A stretch of 64,000 nt of DNA from Sinotaia quadrata. Its lineage: Eukaryota; Mollusca; Gastropoda; Architaenioglossa; Viviparidae. The first letter of the stretch is position 1, and every line of letters starts with the position of its first letter. The notes under the pieces were generated by a model. The model was given only the letters and a program-made list of their open reading frames with translations. It was not told where the DNA came from and did no database searches. Made by a program: the position numbers and the translations under genes. The stretch is taken from positions 19,056,001 to 19,120,000 of the forward strand of contig CM054182.1 of assembly GCA_028829895.1 (NCBI GenBank), given 5' to 3'. Below, piece after piece: positions 37,101 to 49,374 of the stretch.

Positions 37101-37190
37101 TACTCACAATTTCAGATCACATTGGCATCGGAAGTGCCACCATATTGTTGTTATAGTAACATTTATTTCCGCTACAACATAAGGTATACA
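37101..37190. promoter_or_regulatory. Candidate bidirectional promoter with X-box-like site
   Basis: Lies between the divergent coiled-coil gene and CFAP299. At 37147-37160 is GTTGTTATAGTAAC, which fits the relaxed RFX X-box pattern (RYYNYYWWRRNRAC); its right half AGTAAC is a canonical half-site, its left half is weaker. On the minus strand a strong donor AATT|GTGAGT sits at 37108/37107, and on the plus strand AAG|GTATAC at 37183/37184, so small non-coding first exons could leave in both directions. RFX factors drive ciliary genes in animals (established); use of this site is inference. Confidence 0.5.
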
Positions 37191-37541
37191 TTATCCATAT
37201 TTTGCTTTGATCTAAATGAATCTAAAAAAATAATAAGCTTAAAATAATAGTGTTAATCATTATTTAATTAATGTTAAGATACTTTTGAATTCAGACGAAG
37301 TTTATGTTATCACCATGGTTAGAAATATTCATCCACATTTATTTCCGTTAATTTTGTTATTAGCTTTAAAACTAAAAAATCCATTTCAGTTTGTAATGAA
37401 GCAAAATGTGCTATTATAAACTGCTACTATAACAGACCAAAACGTCTTTAAATTAGAATTTTACTAATATTATTTATGTACTATATTGTTTTCAGCGTTA
37501 TAATTCTGCAGCAAATAGTCCTCTGTAAACAACTATCCAAA

Positions 37542-37649
37542 ATGGAAGAAGAGCTGCCTACTGGGAACGATAATATCGTTACAGAATTCAATACTTATGA
37601 AGACTTTCTGGACTCACAAATCACATCGTTTGATTTGTATTATCTCGAG
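37542..37649 (+). CDS. CFAP299: CFAP299 coding exon 1
   Basis: 36 codons, [16 protein letters not shown] then the conserved [11 protein letters not shown] and DLYYLE; donor GAG|GTGAAT. A 5' UTR exon may start at 37496, after an acceptor-like TTGTTTTCAG. Confidence 0.93.
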
Positions 37650-40600
37650 GTGAATACCTTTAATTCAAAAGTGTAAAATTGTATAGTGTATATTTCACTT
37701 TTTATGCGAGTCTAACAGTAGTTTCATATACTGACCACGTTTCACTATTGATATATTTCTTCTTTCGATTGCTAATCAAGAACTAGCCAGGATAATAACT
37801 GAAATGGGGTTGTAGTGAGGAGTGAATTAGTAAAGAGAGAGAATTTTGACATGGGCTCTCAGAAAGTGCGGGACTGAAAATAGCACATTTAGCAATTTAG
37901 TATTAAAATGTTTACATTCTTGATCATAATGTGCTAATAATATTGTAATAATACTAAATTAGTAAATAGGCAATTAAGCAGGGAGGGGGGGGGGAATAAC
38001 AATATAGTCTGATCGTGCCCAAAGTGCTAGCCTGAATTCATTTTTGCAAAGGATGAGTGTAAATGTATTAACTTGTAACAAGTAACTGAATTAGAACTAG
38101 ACGTTATTGAGTACTTAATCATATCTCTTTACGGTTACCAGTCAAGAGTAAGAGTGACTGACAAAATTTGCACTTAAATTAGTTTTCTTATAAATTGTAC
38201 AATTAATTCGTTCATTAAATATACTGTATTCTTGCAGTAATTATTATGCTTCAACCGTGTGTAACTTTATGCAACAGAAATAGATCATTCAGTTAACTCC
38301 TTAATTCAAAATGATAAGAATTAAGATTTTATTGAATTACTTGACTTTAATAAGCATTGAATCAGTTTTCATCTTAAGGGTTTCATAGTTTTTTGTTGTT
38401 GTCTAAAGTCAGTCTGAGCCTCTTCACATCATTTTAGAGTTTGGTTGATTTGGAAGTGAGAAAGTTCATTATTATTAATCAGATAAAATACTGGCAATCA
38501 ACAGTTTAGGTTATTTGAAAATGATTTATTAATTGTTATTAATATTAATGACAAAGGCAGTATCATTTTGTTGAACTAATTTCCAGATTATGTTGCTTTT
38601 AATATCTTTCCTTTTTTTGGTAAATGGGTGGAATAAGAAGCTTGTTATCCTATTATCCAATTCCAAGTATATATTTTTAATTTTATTAAACTAGAAAACT
38701 GAGAAGACTTGTATTTTAGTTGTAATGAAAATTATGAGCAAGCTGAATTGAAAACAGTGTGTAGGGTGGGTGTGAGTATTGAGGTAGTCACCCAGATTAT
38801 TCACATGAAAGTTGAAACTGAAACTGTAATTTTAATCCCACATCAGTTCAAGATCTGATCATGCCTGTCCCTTGCAAAGCCCAGCATAAGTGGGGAAAAC
38901 TTAAAAAAGAATTACTTTAGAATGTAACTTTATGGAGGCAAAACCAGGCCATTGTCTACCCTTTCCAAAATTGTTAGGTACATTGTATTTAAACTGTATT
39001 TATATGATCATGTTTTTCTGTATAAGCAGCATGTCAGTTTAATTAATGTAATTGTAATCTTAATCCCATTACACAGGAATGTATTATTTTTGAAATGTAA
39101 AATCAGCACACCATTTTATGTTAATCTGAACTAATTTATGCAGCAAATCAGTCAATATCATATAAAAATTAAAGTTGCAGCTGAATGAAAACTTCATTTC
39201 AGTTAAAAGCAAAAAATACTAATGTAGCACAATCTTGGTTGTTAAGTCTGTGCACCTATGTCTAATGAAATTCTTCATAAAACATTTTATACATATTTTC
39301 AGAAACTGATTAAATTATAATGCACAGTTTTAAAGGGATGGGGGTGAGACTGTAAAGCTGATTCAAAGGGGACATAACTTTAATAATATATTCCTTAAAT
39401 TGGAAATGCCATAAAATTAAAATTTGCTTTTCTATTCTACAACCTACTTTATGAGAATAGCAGATATACCAAACCACACAATTTTAATGAAAACTGTCAA
39501 AAAATATTAATTATCAATCTTTTATCATACTGCAGTACTTGTCTAAAAAAAAGGATTTATTTCCCCTGATTCGTTAAAAGCATGCATACATCCTGATGCA
39601 TACTAGCCTACACTTTTACAAAATGTTTTATATTTGTTTTTTATTATTAGATCATATTTATATTTTAAAAATAACTTAGGAGAAACTTGCATTTTTTAAA
39701 TAAATATATTCAACGAATTCAAAGTAGAATTGTTGTGCTATTTTACAGATTCTTGAGGACACATAGCATTTTTAATGCACGTGTGCTTGAATTTAAAATA
39801 TAAGCTCTTGGTAATAATGTCTAAACAAAATGCTATGTTTCTAATAGTTGCCATTCTATAAGATAAAGTTTTGTAAGAGAAAAATAGGGGGTATAATTTG
39901 TGCAGGTTCTCATTCAGTCATTGTTTACATGTATTTAATAAATCAGAGTGCATTGATCAAACCTCTCCTTTCTCTACTGGCATTTCATCAGCATATGAGA
40001 ATGATTCTGTTCTATTTGTTTCCTTAGGATCAAGAGCTTGCAAGGCAGCTGGTAGAGCTTGGTTACCGTGGAAGTGGTGAGGTTCTCAAACGAGAAGAGT
40101 TTGAAGCCCGGAAAGCAGCAGCAGAAGCCAGCAGACTTTCCAAGCGTAGTCAGCAAAAGTGTGTACTTGAAATCATATTCATAATTTTTACAGTCTTATT
40201 TGAGTTTCTGTAGAATTGTTATTAGCAGACTCTACAAGTATAATCATCATGTAGTGAGTAATTTAAATTATATTCAGTTTTACTGTTACATTTTGTTTTC
40301 CTTATAATTGTTATTTTTATTAAAAGAAATTTGAATAAGTATATAGAAAATCTGCCATATTTGGAGCTTCATGAAATCAACAAAATTAGTTAGTTATTTA
40401 ATGCATACTTCTTATACTTGTATTACTGCTTGGTTTCAGATCCACAAATTAGCAAGTATGAAGCCAAGTTGCACAGTAATGCTTGATGGATGGCATCTTT
40501 TAGTCTGTTAAATTGTGTGTAGCACTCTCTATTATATCTTCATATCCCAGTGTCCTGTTCATTCACACAGTGTATAGACTTTGAGTCACATTACTTCTCA

Positions 40601-43600
40601 ATGAGAACTAATGATCCTTCTATAAAACTATCACTGGTCACTTCACACCACTTGCCTCTATACAGTCACTAAGTCTTTTGATCTCTGAAGGATGGACACC
40701 CACACCTATCATGCACAATTGGCAGTGCTCTTAAAATGAAAGATGTAGACAACTGTATAAAGTTGTAGTAAGTTGTTTCATAGAGTTCTTGCATTTGGTT
40801 ACCATTTTAACACTGGTCTTGCATGGAGATTATTGGGAATTTTTGTTGAGTGTTTCTTAAGGATTTATTTCTTCTAGATGTGCTCTCATTATCTGCTCTA
40901 CTTATGTGAATTGTCCAAATTGGCCATTGTTGACAGTTTGTAGAAATGTAGCATAGTGTTCTTTAGTGTTATACTCTGGCAGCTCATATTCCCTTTGATT
41001 GCTGTAGATATACAGTTCATTTCAGGGTAAGAGGCATCTGACAGCATAGTTTTTAATGCTCAGTACAGTTTCTTTTACTGTACTATTGTTATTCCATCAA
41101 CATAACTTTAATTTCCCATTGGATTATGACTTAATATTCATGAATTTCTCATTTACATAAATGATGCTATCCTGTACATCACAAAATAGTGCAACAACAC
41201 CATCACCAACAGAACAACATATTACCTATTTGCTGTTAGAACTTTCCATATCAAGGGTTTTGCAACACTTTTTTTTATCAATAACTTTATTTTGCAAAGA
41301 TAATTGAAATGCCTGTATACATTTTGTTATGATTTGTGAATAATTAATTTCTTTTCTATATATTTATAATATTCCATTTCTTAATACTAGTAGTGACAAC
41401 ATTGGTCCAAAATTCAAATATTTCATGACTGAGACTTCAATCACCACAGATTCCTCAACACAGTTGCTTAAAATCATGAGGCCATTTGAGGATAATGGTG
41501 GTCTTTATATAGTTTATGTGTTTTGAAATATGACTAACATTTTCTAAATTCTAATCGACTGTTTTCCTGGTTTATTTTTACTGTCATTAACTGATTAATT
41601 TAAAAGACACACACACACACATTAATTAAGATATAGTTAATGAATAAATTTTATATGTATAAAATAGAATTTATATATATATATAATTAAAAAATAAAAC
41701 AGTTTGAGTTGAAGTAGTAGGACTTACAATGTTTTGCTATAAATCAGAGAATATAAGCACACACTGTAAATTTGAAAAAAGAAGTTGCTATTTGGATTAT
41801 TTCTGTATAGCTTAGTAGCTATTGTTATTGATGTGATCATATTTTTACTTGACTGGCTCACAGAATTTTGAATAAAACCAACTAACTGTATTAGATTTGA
41901 GCATTTACACTATATTAATTCAATGCCATTTTTTGGTACTGATTTTATTTTTTCACCACTTTGACTGATACACGCACTGACAGTTTCAAACAGCTGGTAC
42001 CTTTTAAAAATAATATTTAAATAATAATTTACATTTATAATTACATTTCTTTCAGGCTCATTATCCCTCTGGAAATTTTTTCTTCAATAGTTTATGAACT
42101 TTTATTCCTTTCTTTAACAGGACTTTGGCAAGTTCTGGGAAAGAGATAAAAGATCCTCTTTTTCGGGCACTGGCCACAAGAGAAGAGGCAAATAGGAGTG
42201 GTAAGATGACTGTAAGTTTACTCCATTTTACTGTTGTTTTAAAATTCTTTTGACTCTGGAATTAATAGAGTATAAAACTGGATATTCATAATTTGTGGTG
42301 CTTTTTTCATTTTATATTATTAACTTGTAGTTACATTTTATTGTTCTTTCATTTTAGTTAAATTTAATTTTAGTTATCAAACTCTTCAGTACCAAGATTA
42401 AAATATAAATCAAAGCATCAAATCAAAGGGTTGGATCATGTCACATTCAAGGAGAGGCAATTCTACCAAATGTTATTTTGTTTAATTATATTGGTTCTCT
42501 CATTCCATTTTATCTTTGATTAGCTTGTTCTGATGGTATAAAATAACTGATACATCTCTTTGACTAAAGTTAAAACTGCCAACAACAGCTGCAAAAGGAA
42601 TCATAGTACTGAAAGCGTTAATATGCTTTTTTCCATTTATTGGTTGGTTTTGTTTTTTCTCCCCATTCTTTCAATTATTTTATATTTCTGTTCTTTTCAT
42701 TGTTTTATTTTCCTGGTTTTTTCATTGTTTATTTTACTGTTTATTTCATTGTTTTATTTTCCTGTTTATTTTATTATTTTATTTTCCTGTTTCATTGTTT
42801 TATTTTCCTGTTTTATTTCATAAACTGCTTGCTGTTACAACTTGGACAAACAGCAGTAAAACCTTTGCTTAACTCACAGAAATTGTGAAATATTGGGATG
42901 CTAAGCATATTTTATACAGTTTTACAACAGTAGCAAAGAATAAGCAATACACTAATACTCTATAAAAAAAAAAAAATCTGAATTAATGTGAATAAGAATT
43001 TTCCCTGAAAAATAATTTTGTAAATATTGAAAGTATTTCTAAGTAATACTATATTTTTCTTAAGAGTGTGAAACTAGAAATTAAAATATATGTGTGTACA
43101 TATAACAGCAGTAGTCATGCATTTCTTACTATACAAATGCTTTCTTTCATTGAGTAAATTCTGTTTTAATCCTGACCAATCATTCTCATGGTTGAGGTGT
43201 AAGGGAAAGAACTCCATGGCTTAGTTTGGTAAAATTTATCTTATTTCTTTGTTTCATTTTCCATAAGTAAAAAAAAAAAAAGTGAGAATATACAAATATT
43301 TTTAAAATTTGTGTAACTGACTTATAAGCACTTCTTGCAGTTTTTAAATTCGTGTAAAAGCAAGCAAAAAGTTCTTCCTGTTATCACTTTATCACATTTG
43401 GTATGGTCACTGGTGTCCTGATCAAGTGAATTTACCACAGTGAATAAAATATAATTCTAACATGCATATCAACATGTTGCAAAGGTAAAGCTTTCATACA
43501 TAAATGAAAAAAAGAGATTGAAATATATAAGAAAGAGTTATGATCATAATGCTGAAATGTGAACAAAATTTACATTCGCAAATGGTGTTTGAATATAGTT

Positions 43601-46600
43601 AGTTTTTAATTTGATACAATCCTTTTAAAATTCAGCTATCCTTTTTACTTTTTTATCAGTGTGATCATCTTGGCATTTGAACATAGAATTAATGCAAACA
43701 GTACTATTACTAAACACCCAGTGGACAGAGGATTGGAAAATAAAATAATAGCATTTTTAATAATTGTAAATTGTCATAAAAACATAATAATTGCTTCATT
43801 GTCTTAATAATTTTTAAATTTATTCTTCCATTCATTAGTCCAGATCTCTTCATTTTCAAATCAATATTTTCTTCTAGCAGACTAATTTTTTATTTGTAAT
43901 TTAAATGATATATATGATTTTAAGAACAGGTAATATTTTAAATAAATTAAACTTATTTTGAGATTTCAAGGGGAAGAAATATAATTCATTTTCAGACCAT
44001 AATTTTTATTCGTGACAAAAATGCCAGAGGCCAAGAAATTTCTGGGTATATTGACTATGCTTACCGCTTAAAGGCCGATGATTTTGAGCCATATTTTGCT
44101 GGAAGGAAGCGACTCTTGCCACGGCCATCAGATCTCAGGTAAAGATTGTTAAGTAAATTTAATATTTCACTTGTCATTATTTTCAAATAATCAGAATGGT
44201 ACATTTCTTAATTCTTGTACTTTTATTTTAACTCATTTGCAGACAAGTGAATTTTGCTAGGACATGCATCATAATTGATAGATTATATTTTGGTGTTGAA
44301 TTTGTATAAGTATTGGATTGTAATTAAAACTTATAAAGGTTTTGAATATAATATATTTTTATTAAAATGTCTATTAAAACATATTCACGATATAAAAAAG
44401 AAAATATTTGGTTGCTAAAACTAAACGCATGTATATAAAAAATAGAAATTGCGCAACCAGGAGATACAAAAACAAATATTACATGTACAAAAGCATAATT
44501 TCAAAGTAAATATTGAAATCTTAAGAAAAGTAAATTAATAACAAGAAAAAAATTATATTTTACTAATTGTAATAAAATTTTATAGAGTATTAATCAAATA
44601 CACTTTTGTGTAAACATGACCTTGAGAGATAAGTTATAAGATTGTTTGTGGAGACCAACAGTCAAAATTTGGTGCACACATCGTAATGTTATGCATGGAT
44701 TCATTATTTTTTCTTTCTTTTTTTCTTCTTTCTTTTATAGGCCAGCATTTAACTGATGAAACTTCAAAAAAATTTTATTTCAGAAAAACAGGGATTGTTA
44801 TTTTGAAAATTGTCTTGTATTTATTTCTTTTAACCTAAACACATATAAGTCTGGTTCATTCAATTCAGATGAAAAATCCAAATTTCTTCCATGCTGCTTT
44901 TATAAAATATGATTAATTAAAATTTTTGCTTAATTCAGACTATTTTCTGGATCTAAGCAGTTAAAATGAAGCTAGTTTTGCTGTATTAATTTTTTAAAAA
45001 AACTTTTATAATTTAATGTTTATTTTTATCTTTCACAAAGAGTACATTTTTGATTACTGTTAACTTTTTACACTAATGCAACAAACATTTAATTCATTAC
45101 CAGTTTCTGAATTCATATTGTGATGTACTGGCATTTGTAGGTGAATTCATATTGTGATATACTGGTATTTGTAGATGAATTCATATACTGGTATTTGTAG
45201 GTGATTTCTTATTGTGATATACTGGTATTTGTAGGTGATTTCTTATTGTGATATACTGGTATTTGTAGGTGAATTCATATACTGGTATATTTGTAGGTGA
45301 TTTCTTATTGTGATATACTGGTATTTGTAGGTGAATTCATACTGTGATATACTGGTATTTGTAGGTGAATTCTTATTGTGATATACTAATATTAGAGAAA
45401 AATTAATTTTGCCTGAATATCGAAGTCCCGTACCAAATAAGACAAAACTTGTGGCTGATACCGAGTACAAAGAAATACAATTTAAGATGTTCTGTTACTC
45501 ATGCAAAGGTAAAGAAACAGCAACATTTTGCATCATTCAGGCTTTGTGGTTTCTGACCTAGTAAATGGAGCACTTCTCACCTCCAAGTAATGTTGGCATT
45601 ATAAATGGTCTGGACTAGGACTTTTAATAAATACCACTCTTCAGATGCTCTAGTTATTATTTTCTTTTTCATTTTTCAATTGAAATTTTTGTCAGAATAT
45701 CTCCTGTTTCTTTAGACCATAGATAAGTCTCCATGCATTTCTTTCTTGACCTATTATTTGTTGGATCTCTTCTGGTTATTAACCTAGATTTTCTGTAAAA
45801 CTAAAAGTCAAATTTAGTCAGACTTTCTAATGTTAAGCATTTAGGCAATACCCCCCCCCCCCCCATGCCTTGATGAAGGCTAATGACCTAAAAGATCAGT
45901 TGTTATAATTGTTTTTCTTATTTTGTATTACAAAAATAAAGTTGTACCATAGGTTTCTGTAAAATGCCTAGCAGTTGTACTATCATTAACATATCTTTCC
46001 ACTTTTAGAGCTTGCACAATCTCATTTATTAAATACTCTCTGTTAACTACTCTGTTACATTTTCAGTTTTTTCAACTGGGAAACACAAACTTCTACATCT
46101 AATCCGACACCAAATTACCAAGTCATTGCAGAGAATGCCTCTGGACTCCTCTTCAAGAACAAACGAGACAGAAAAATAATAAATGTTGATCCTAAGGTAG
46201 GCATAAGTCTGGAAGTTAACATTTCTTCTATTATCTGTACTGTATATGTTCAAGTAGAAATTGAGAAATTTATGACTATTTTTGCTCAGAAAATACATAC
46301 CCTGACTTGTACTTGGGTCATCCCAGAATTTCTAGTACAGCATGAAAGATGACATATGACAGGGCTATTCAAATGGGAGTCCACGGGACAAATATGCCCT
46401 GCAGAGGCCGAGGAAGTAGCCTGCGGGATCATTGAACACATTTTCTCATGGTTGACATTTTGTGACCAATCGAGACTTTGCCATTGACAGAAGGCAGCCA
46501 GCATTTGTTTCTGCCATTTGGGAAATATCTTGAATTGTGATTTATAAACTTACCTACATTGCAAACAAGCCAACATAATAATTATAACATTATTTTGTAT

Positions 46601-47416
46601 GACTCTGGAAGCACAAATTGGTCTGAAAAGTAATTTTGAATTTGTTTCTGAGTACATTTGAGATTTGTGTTAGTGGCAATGAATGGACATGCTATACAAT
46701 TGTCTCTTTTACAGTTGAATGTTTTATACAGCTGTATACAACTTTGATTATACCAGATTTCCAATGCTAATCTGTCTTCTGATGTCATCAGAAATGTCAG
46801 TTTCCAATTGTAGAATGATGCAATTAGATCTAAACAATTTTCATACTGGTGAGTTGGGAGGATAATTAGTCTAAAGTGATAACAGAGTGGTCATTAGTCC
46901 ATGAGAATTTGATATGCATTTAATTTGGTTAGTAATGTGCATGTAAAAACAGTAGTGACATTTTTGATTATAATGAAACAGCCATCCAAAAGAATTTGTA
47001 TATGACTATATATATATAAAAAGACAGTCCACATATTTCATAAACATTGCTGTGGATGCTTATTTCCCTTTATTTCTTGCCACACTTGGTGCTTGGGATG
47101 AATTTCAATTGAAACTAGTACCTGCATACAGCAAAAGTTCGTTATAAGATAGCTTGCCAGGTTTTTGTTTATAATTAAATTGATCCTTGGTTCTTTTGTA
47201 TAACTGTTGAAAGGTATATAAAGTTACATCAAATAAATGTAAGTTGTTTTAATGAAGATACCACAAATGTATTATGGCTATAAATTAATTTAGAAAATTG
47301 TATTTTTATAATTTCAGGCATCATCCCCAGGTGATAACTCAACACGGACTGTTGTGGAGACACCGAAGTATACACAAGTTGTCATCTATGACCATATCAC
47401 TCGAAGAAAGACATGA
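37542..47416 (+). CDS. CFAP299: CFAP299, cilia- and flagella-associated protein 299 (whole spliced gene, 233 aa)
   Basis: Coding exons 37542-37649, 40028-40158, 42121-42211, 43996-44138, 46067-46196, 47318-47416; every junction is GT/AG and phases agree, giving 702 nt with TGA at 47414-47416. The product matches the C4orf22/CFAP299 family throughout: an N-terminal [11 protein letters not shown]...DLYYLE block, [18 protein letters not shown], a central [20 protein letters not shown] block, [17 protein letters not shown], and the C-terminal [12 protein letters not shown]. Length equals the family's usual 233 residues. It is a soluble protein linked to cilia/flagella and sperm; its biochemical role is not established. 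Start: ATG in strong context (A at -3, G at +4); the frame is open upstream to 37476, but family length and an acceptor-like TTTTCAG ending at 37495 argue that this is 5' UTR. Divergent from the coiled-coil gene. Confidence 0.95.
37650..40027. other. CFAP299 intron 1, no other feature seen
   Basis: AT-rich unique sequence with a G-run at 37,980. No mobile element or array recognised. Confidence 0.6.
40028..40158 (+). CDS. CFAP299: CFAP299 coding exon 2
   Basis: Acceptor TTTCCTTAG, donor CAAAA|GTGTGT. Encodes [20 protein letters not shown] and [20 protein letters not shown], the most conserved helical part of the family. Confidence 0.95.
40159..42120. other. CFAP299 intron 2
   Basis: 40,460-41,220 is less AT-rich than its flanks and may be a decayed element, but all frames are broken and no family is clear. 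Confidence 0.4.
42121..42211 (+). CDS. CFAP299: CFAP299 coding exon 3
   Basis: Acceptor TCTTTAACAG, donor ACT|GTAAGT. Encodes [20 protein letters not shown] then [10 protein letters not shown]. Confidence 0.94.
43996..44138 (+). CDS. CFAP299: CFAP299 coding exon 4
   Basis: Acceptor TCATTTTCAG, donor CTCAG|GTAAAG. Encodes [40 protein letters not shown] and LPRPSDL. Confidence 0.95.
45110..45390. repeat. About 34-bp minisatellite, 8 copies
   Basis: Units around GTAGGTGAATTCATATTGTG + ATATACTGGTATTT, some internally shortened. In CFAP299 intron 4. Confidence 0.92.
46067..46196 (+). CDS. CFAP299: CFAP299 coding exon 5
   Basis: Acceptor TACATTTTCAG, donor AAG|GTAGGC. Encodes [40 protein letters not shown] and DPK. 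Confidence 0.95.
46355..46510 (+). mobile_element. Possible hAT end fragment
   Basis: CAGGGCTATTCAAATGGGAG followed by CCACGGGACAAATATGCCCT resembles the decayed CAGGGG(T)ATTCAAAC...GCGGCCCGCGGGCC end of hAT elements. No matching other end or target duplication was found, so it is at best a fragment within CFAP299 intron 5. Confidence 0.35.
46582..46788 (-). pseudogene. Possible Penelope-like element fragment
   Basis: The minus-strand frame contains [20 protein letters not shown]. The C-x4-C-x2-CPFI arrangement resembles the linker before the GIY-YIG domain in Penelope-like retroelements. Too short to be sure; may be chance. Confidence 0.3.
47318..47416 (+). CDS. CFAP299: CFAP299 coding exon 6 (last)
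   Basis: Acceptor TAATTTCAG. Encodes [20 protein letters not shown] then [12 protein letters not shown] and TGA. Confidence 0.95.
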   Translation, partial: ASSPGDNSTRTVVETPKYTQVVIYDHITRRKT

Positions 47417-48130
47417 GGGTTTTTTTGTTGGTGATGTTTTCATTTTGTGACTATGAACATCCGTCCAATCTTTTATATGAGCAGTTATTAGACACTAAGT
47501 TTTAAGTTTTTTATTTTTGTATCAGCTGTGTTTATGTCCTCGTTTTGCCTGGCCAGCCTATACAATGGACATGTTTAGCAAGAAGGTATTTTAAAAAATA
47601 GTCAGGTGTGCACAGTTATCAAAAGCACAATTTTTTTTTTCAGTCTTAAACTGTTAGGATTTTATGGTCATTTTATATAACCACAAATATACATTGTGCC
47701 AGGGTTAGTCTTTTTTCCTAGTTTTTATTGTTGGGGTGATTATTTGATCCATAATAAAACAAAACCCCGACAGTCATTTATTATGGCCAATGTTTGTATG
47801 CTCAACTATTTTCACCACACATACAAATATTTTCTGTTTTATACCATAAAATACAGTTTTGCTTGGTTCACATTTATGGCTGTGAAACAAAACTTGATGT
47901 AATAAGTCTTTATCTGTTATCCAGTGATTACTTAAAACTGCATATGTTATACAAACATTTGGGTACTGATGTATATTTCCTTTATGTAAATTACTTAAGT
48001 GTATATGTTATACAAACATTTGGGTACTGATCTGTTTTTTTCCTTTATGTAAATTTGATACGTTTTATGTACAGTAAACTGTTTCAAATAGTTAAATTTA
48101 TTATTTCTGTTTTTTTATAATGTGTTTTGA

Positions 48131-48136
48131 AATAAA
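48131..48136 (+). terminator. Probable poly(A) signal of CFAP299
   Basis: AATAAA about 715 bases after the stop, followed by T-rich sequence. Another AATAAA at about 47,754 could be an earlier site. Confidence 0.5.
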
Positions 48137-48869
48137 ATTTTAATATTTGCATATGAATATTTTCAAACGAAATTTGTTTATCCAGTTTGGTGTTGTACAG
48201 CTGGGTAAAAATTATTTTAGAATGAAATGAAAGCATTGGAGACTTTAAAAAAAAAAGGAAGATTATTAAATTTATATATAATGCATTTCTTAATTGAAAG
48301 CCCTATTTTAACATGATGTGCTGTATATATTATAAATACACTGAACTAGATGGGCATGGGGTCTTGACACTGGCCTTGCTTGAGGCCCAATCAACCCTAC
48401 CAGTTATGTTTATTTGATTTTACCAAACATCACTACCAATCTTCACCTCAGAACTATTGAGCTTTGCTTCATTGGTAAAGTGCTGAGTACTTTACATGAA
48501 GCACTAATAATAAAAGCTCAAAATTTGTTTGTATAAAAAGGATCATTGACATTTTAAATAATAGTAATATGAGGGACAGCCAACCGCTTACTGTATTTAT
48601 ATCTTTATTAGTTTGTGAGATATAAAGATTTAATATGTGTTGATATTTCAAACAAGACTTGTACCCCCTCCCCCTGAGCTTCTGGTTTTTCCTGATTATG
48701 GCTAACTCCATTAATCTACAAAGCTAAAGCTCAACAAGAGCTGAAATTAAACAAGAACTAAAGTTAAACTAGGTTTTGTAGGAAGAGAAGCTCCAATGAA
48801 TATGGGTCTGTTTCTATGAAGCTGATTTGTTTCATGATGCCTTATGATTTTTGATAATTACTGTAAACC

Positions 48870-49370
48870 ATGGCAGATGTTCACATCTGCACGGGATAAA
48901 GATGACCTCACCCTCCACGAGTCCCCTGCGACCTTGCAGGTTAGGTTTTGGATAACCAAAAGGCTATGGTGCTGACACAGTACCTGATTGGGCATATGAA
49001 CTTCCTTACTGAGGTCACCACACAAGACGGAGGAGTCCCAAGAAGGACTCAATGGCCACGTGTCCATGACCAAGGTGAGCCACTAGTAATGTGGAGTTTC
49101 GGCTATGGAGAGGGATGGACTCCACTAGGTTCATTTGCCCAAGACACATCACATGCAATGATAACTTTATCTCAAACCATACTGGATTGGTTGTCGCCTG
49201 GAACAAAGACCGTGCCTTCTGTCTTGCACCAGGGTAGAGGGGTTAAGTGTACTACTGGTGCACTATCACCATCAAAGCTCTGTGCCAGAAACAAGATCAG
49301 CATTGGTATGTGGAGCATCAGAACATTAAGAACACCTACTCTTCAAACTGAGTTTATATTTTATAAGTGA
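48870..49370 (+). pseudogene. Non-LTR retrotransposon 5'-end relic
   Basis: An open frame at 48948-49370 ends with KLCARNKISIGMWSIRTLRT, which resembles the start of an apurinic-type endonuclease domain (IGTWNVRTL in RTE/CR1-type elements). The preceding GC-richer sequence (CACGGGATAAAGATGACCTC) looks like a LINE 5' region. The frame stops right after, so the copy is truncated. Not a host gene as far as I can see. Confidence 0.5.
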
Positions 49371-49374
49371 AGTA

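Larger units (their letters stand above)
42212..46066. other. CFAP299 introns 3 and 4
   Basis: A degenerate TTTCATTGTTTTATTTTCCTG repeat (42,690-42,815), poly-C at 45,852 and the 34-bp array at 45.1-45.4 kb; otherwise AT-rich with nothing coding outside exon 4. Confidence 0.55.

Noticed and set aside
37110..37145. Minus-strand ATG (MVALPMP...) as start of the coiled-coil protein
   Set aside because: Runs into TGA after eight codons unless a weak donor (CCAAT|GTGATC) is used instead of the strong GTGAGT nearby; phase would fit but support is poor.
37476..37541. Upstream in-frame ATG extending CFAP299 by 22 residues
   Set aside because: Would add a hydrophobic leader absent from the family, and an acceptor-like site falls inside it; the 233-residue start fits the family.
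42560..42888. Two Phe/Leu/Ile-rich frames resembling membrane proteins
   Set aside because: They translate a TTTTATTTTCCTGTTTCATTG-type T-rich repeat in CFAP299 intron 3.
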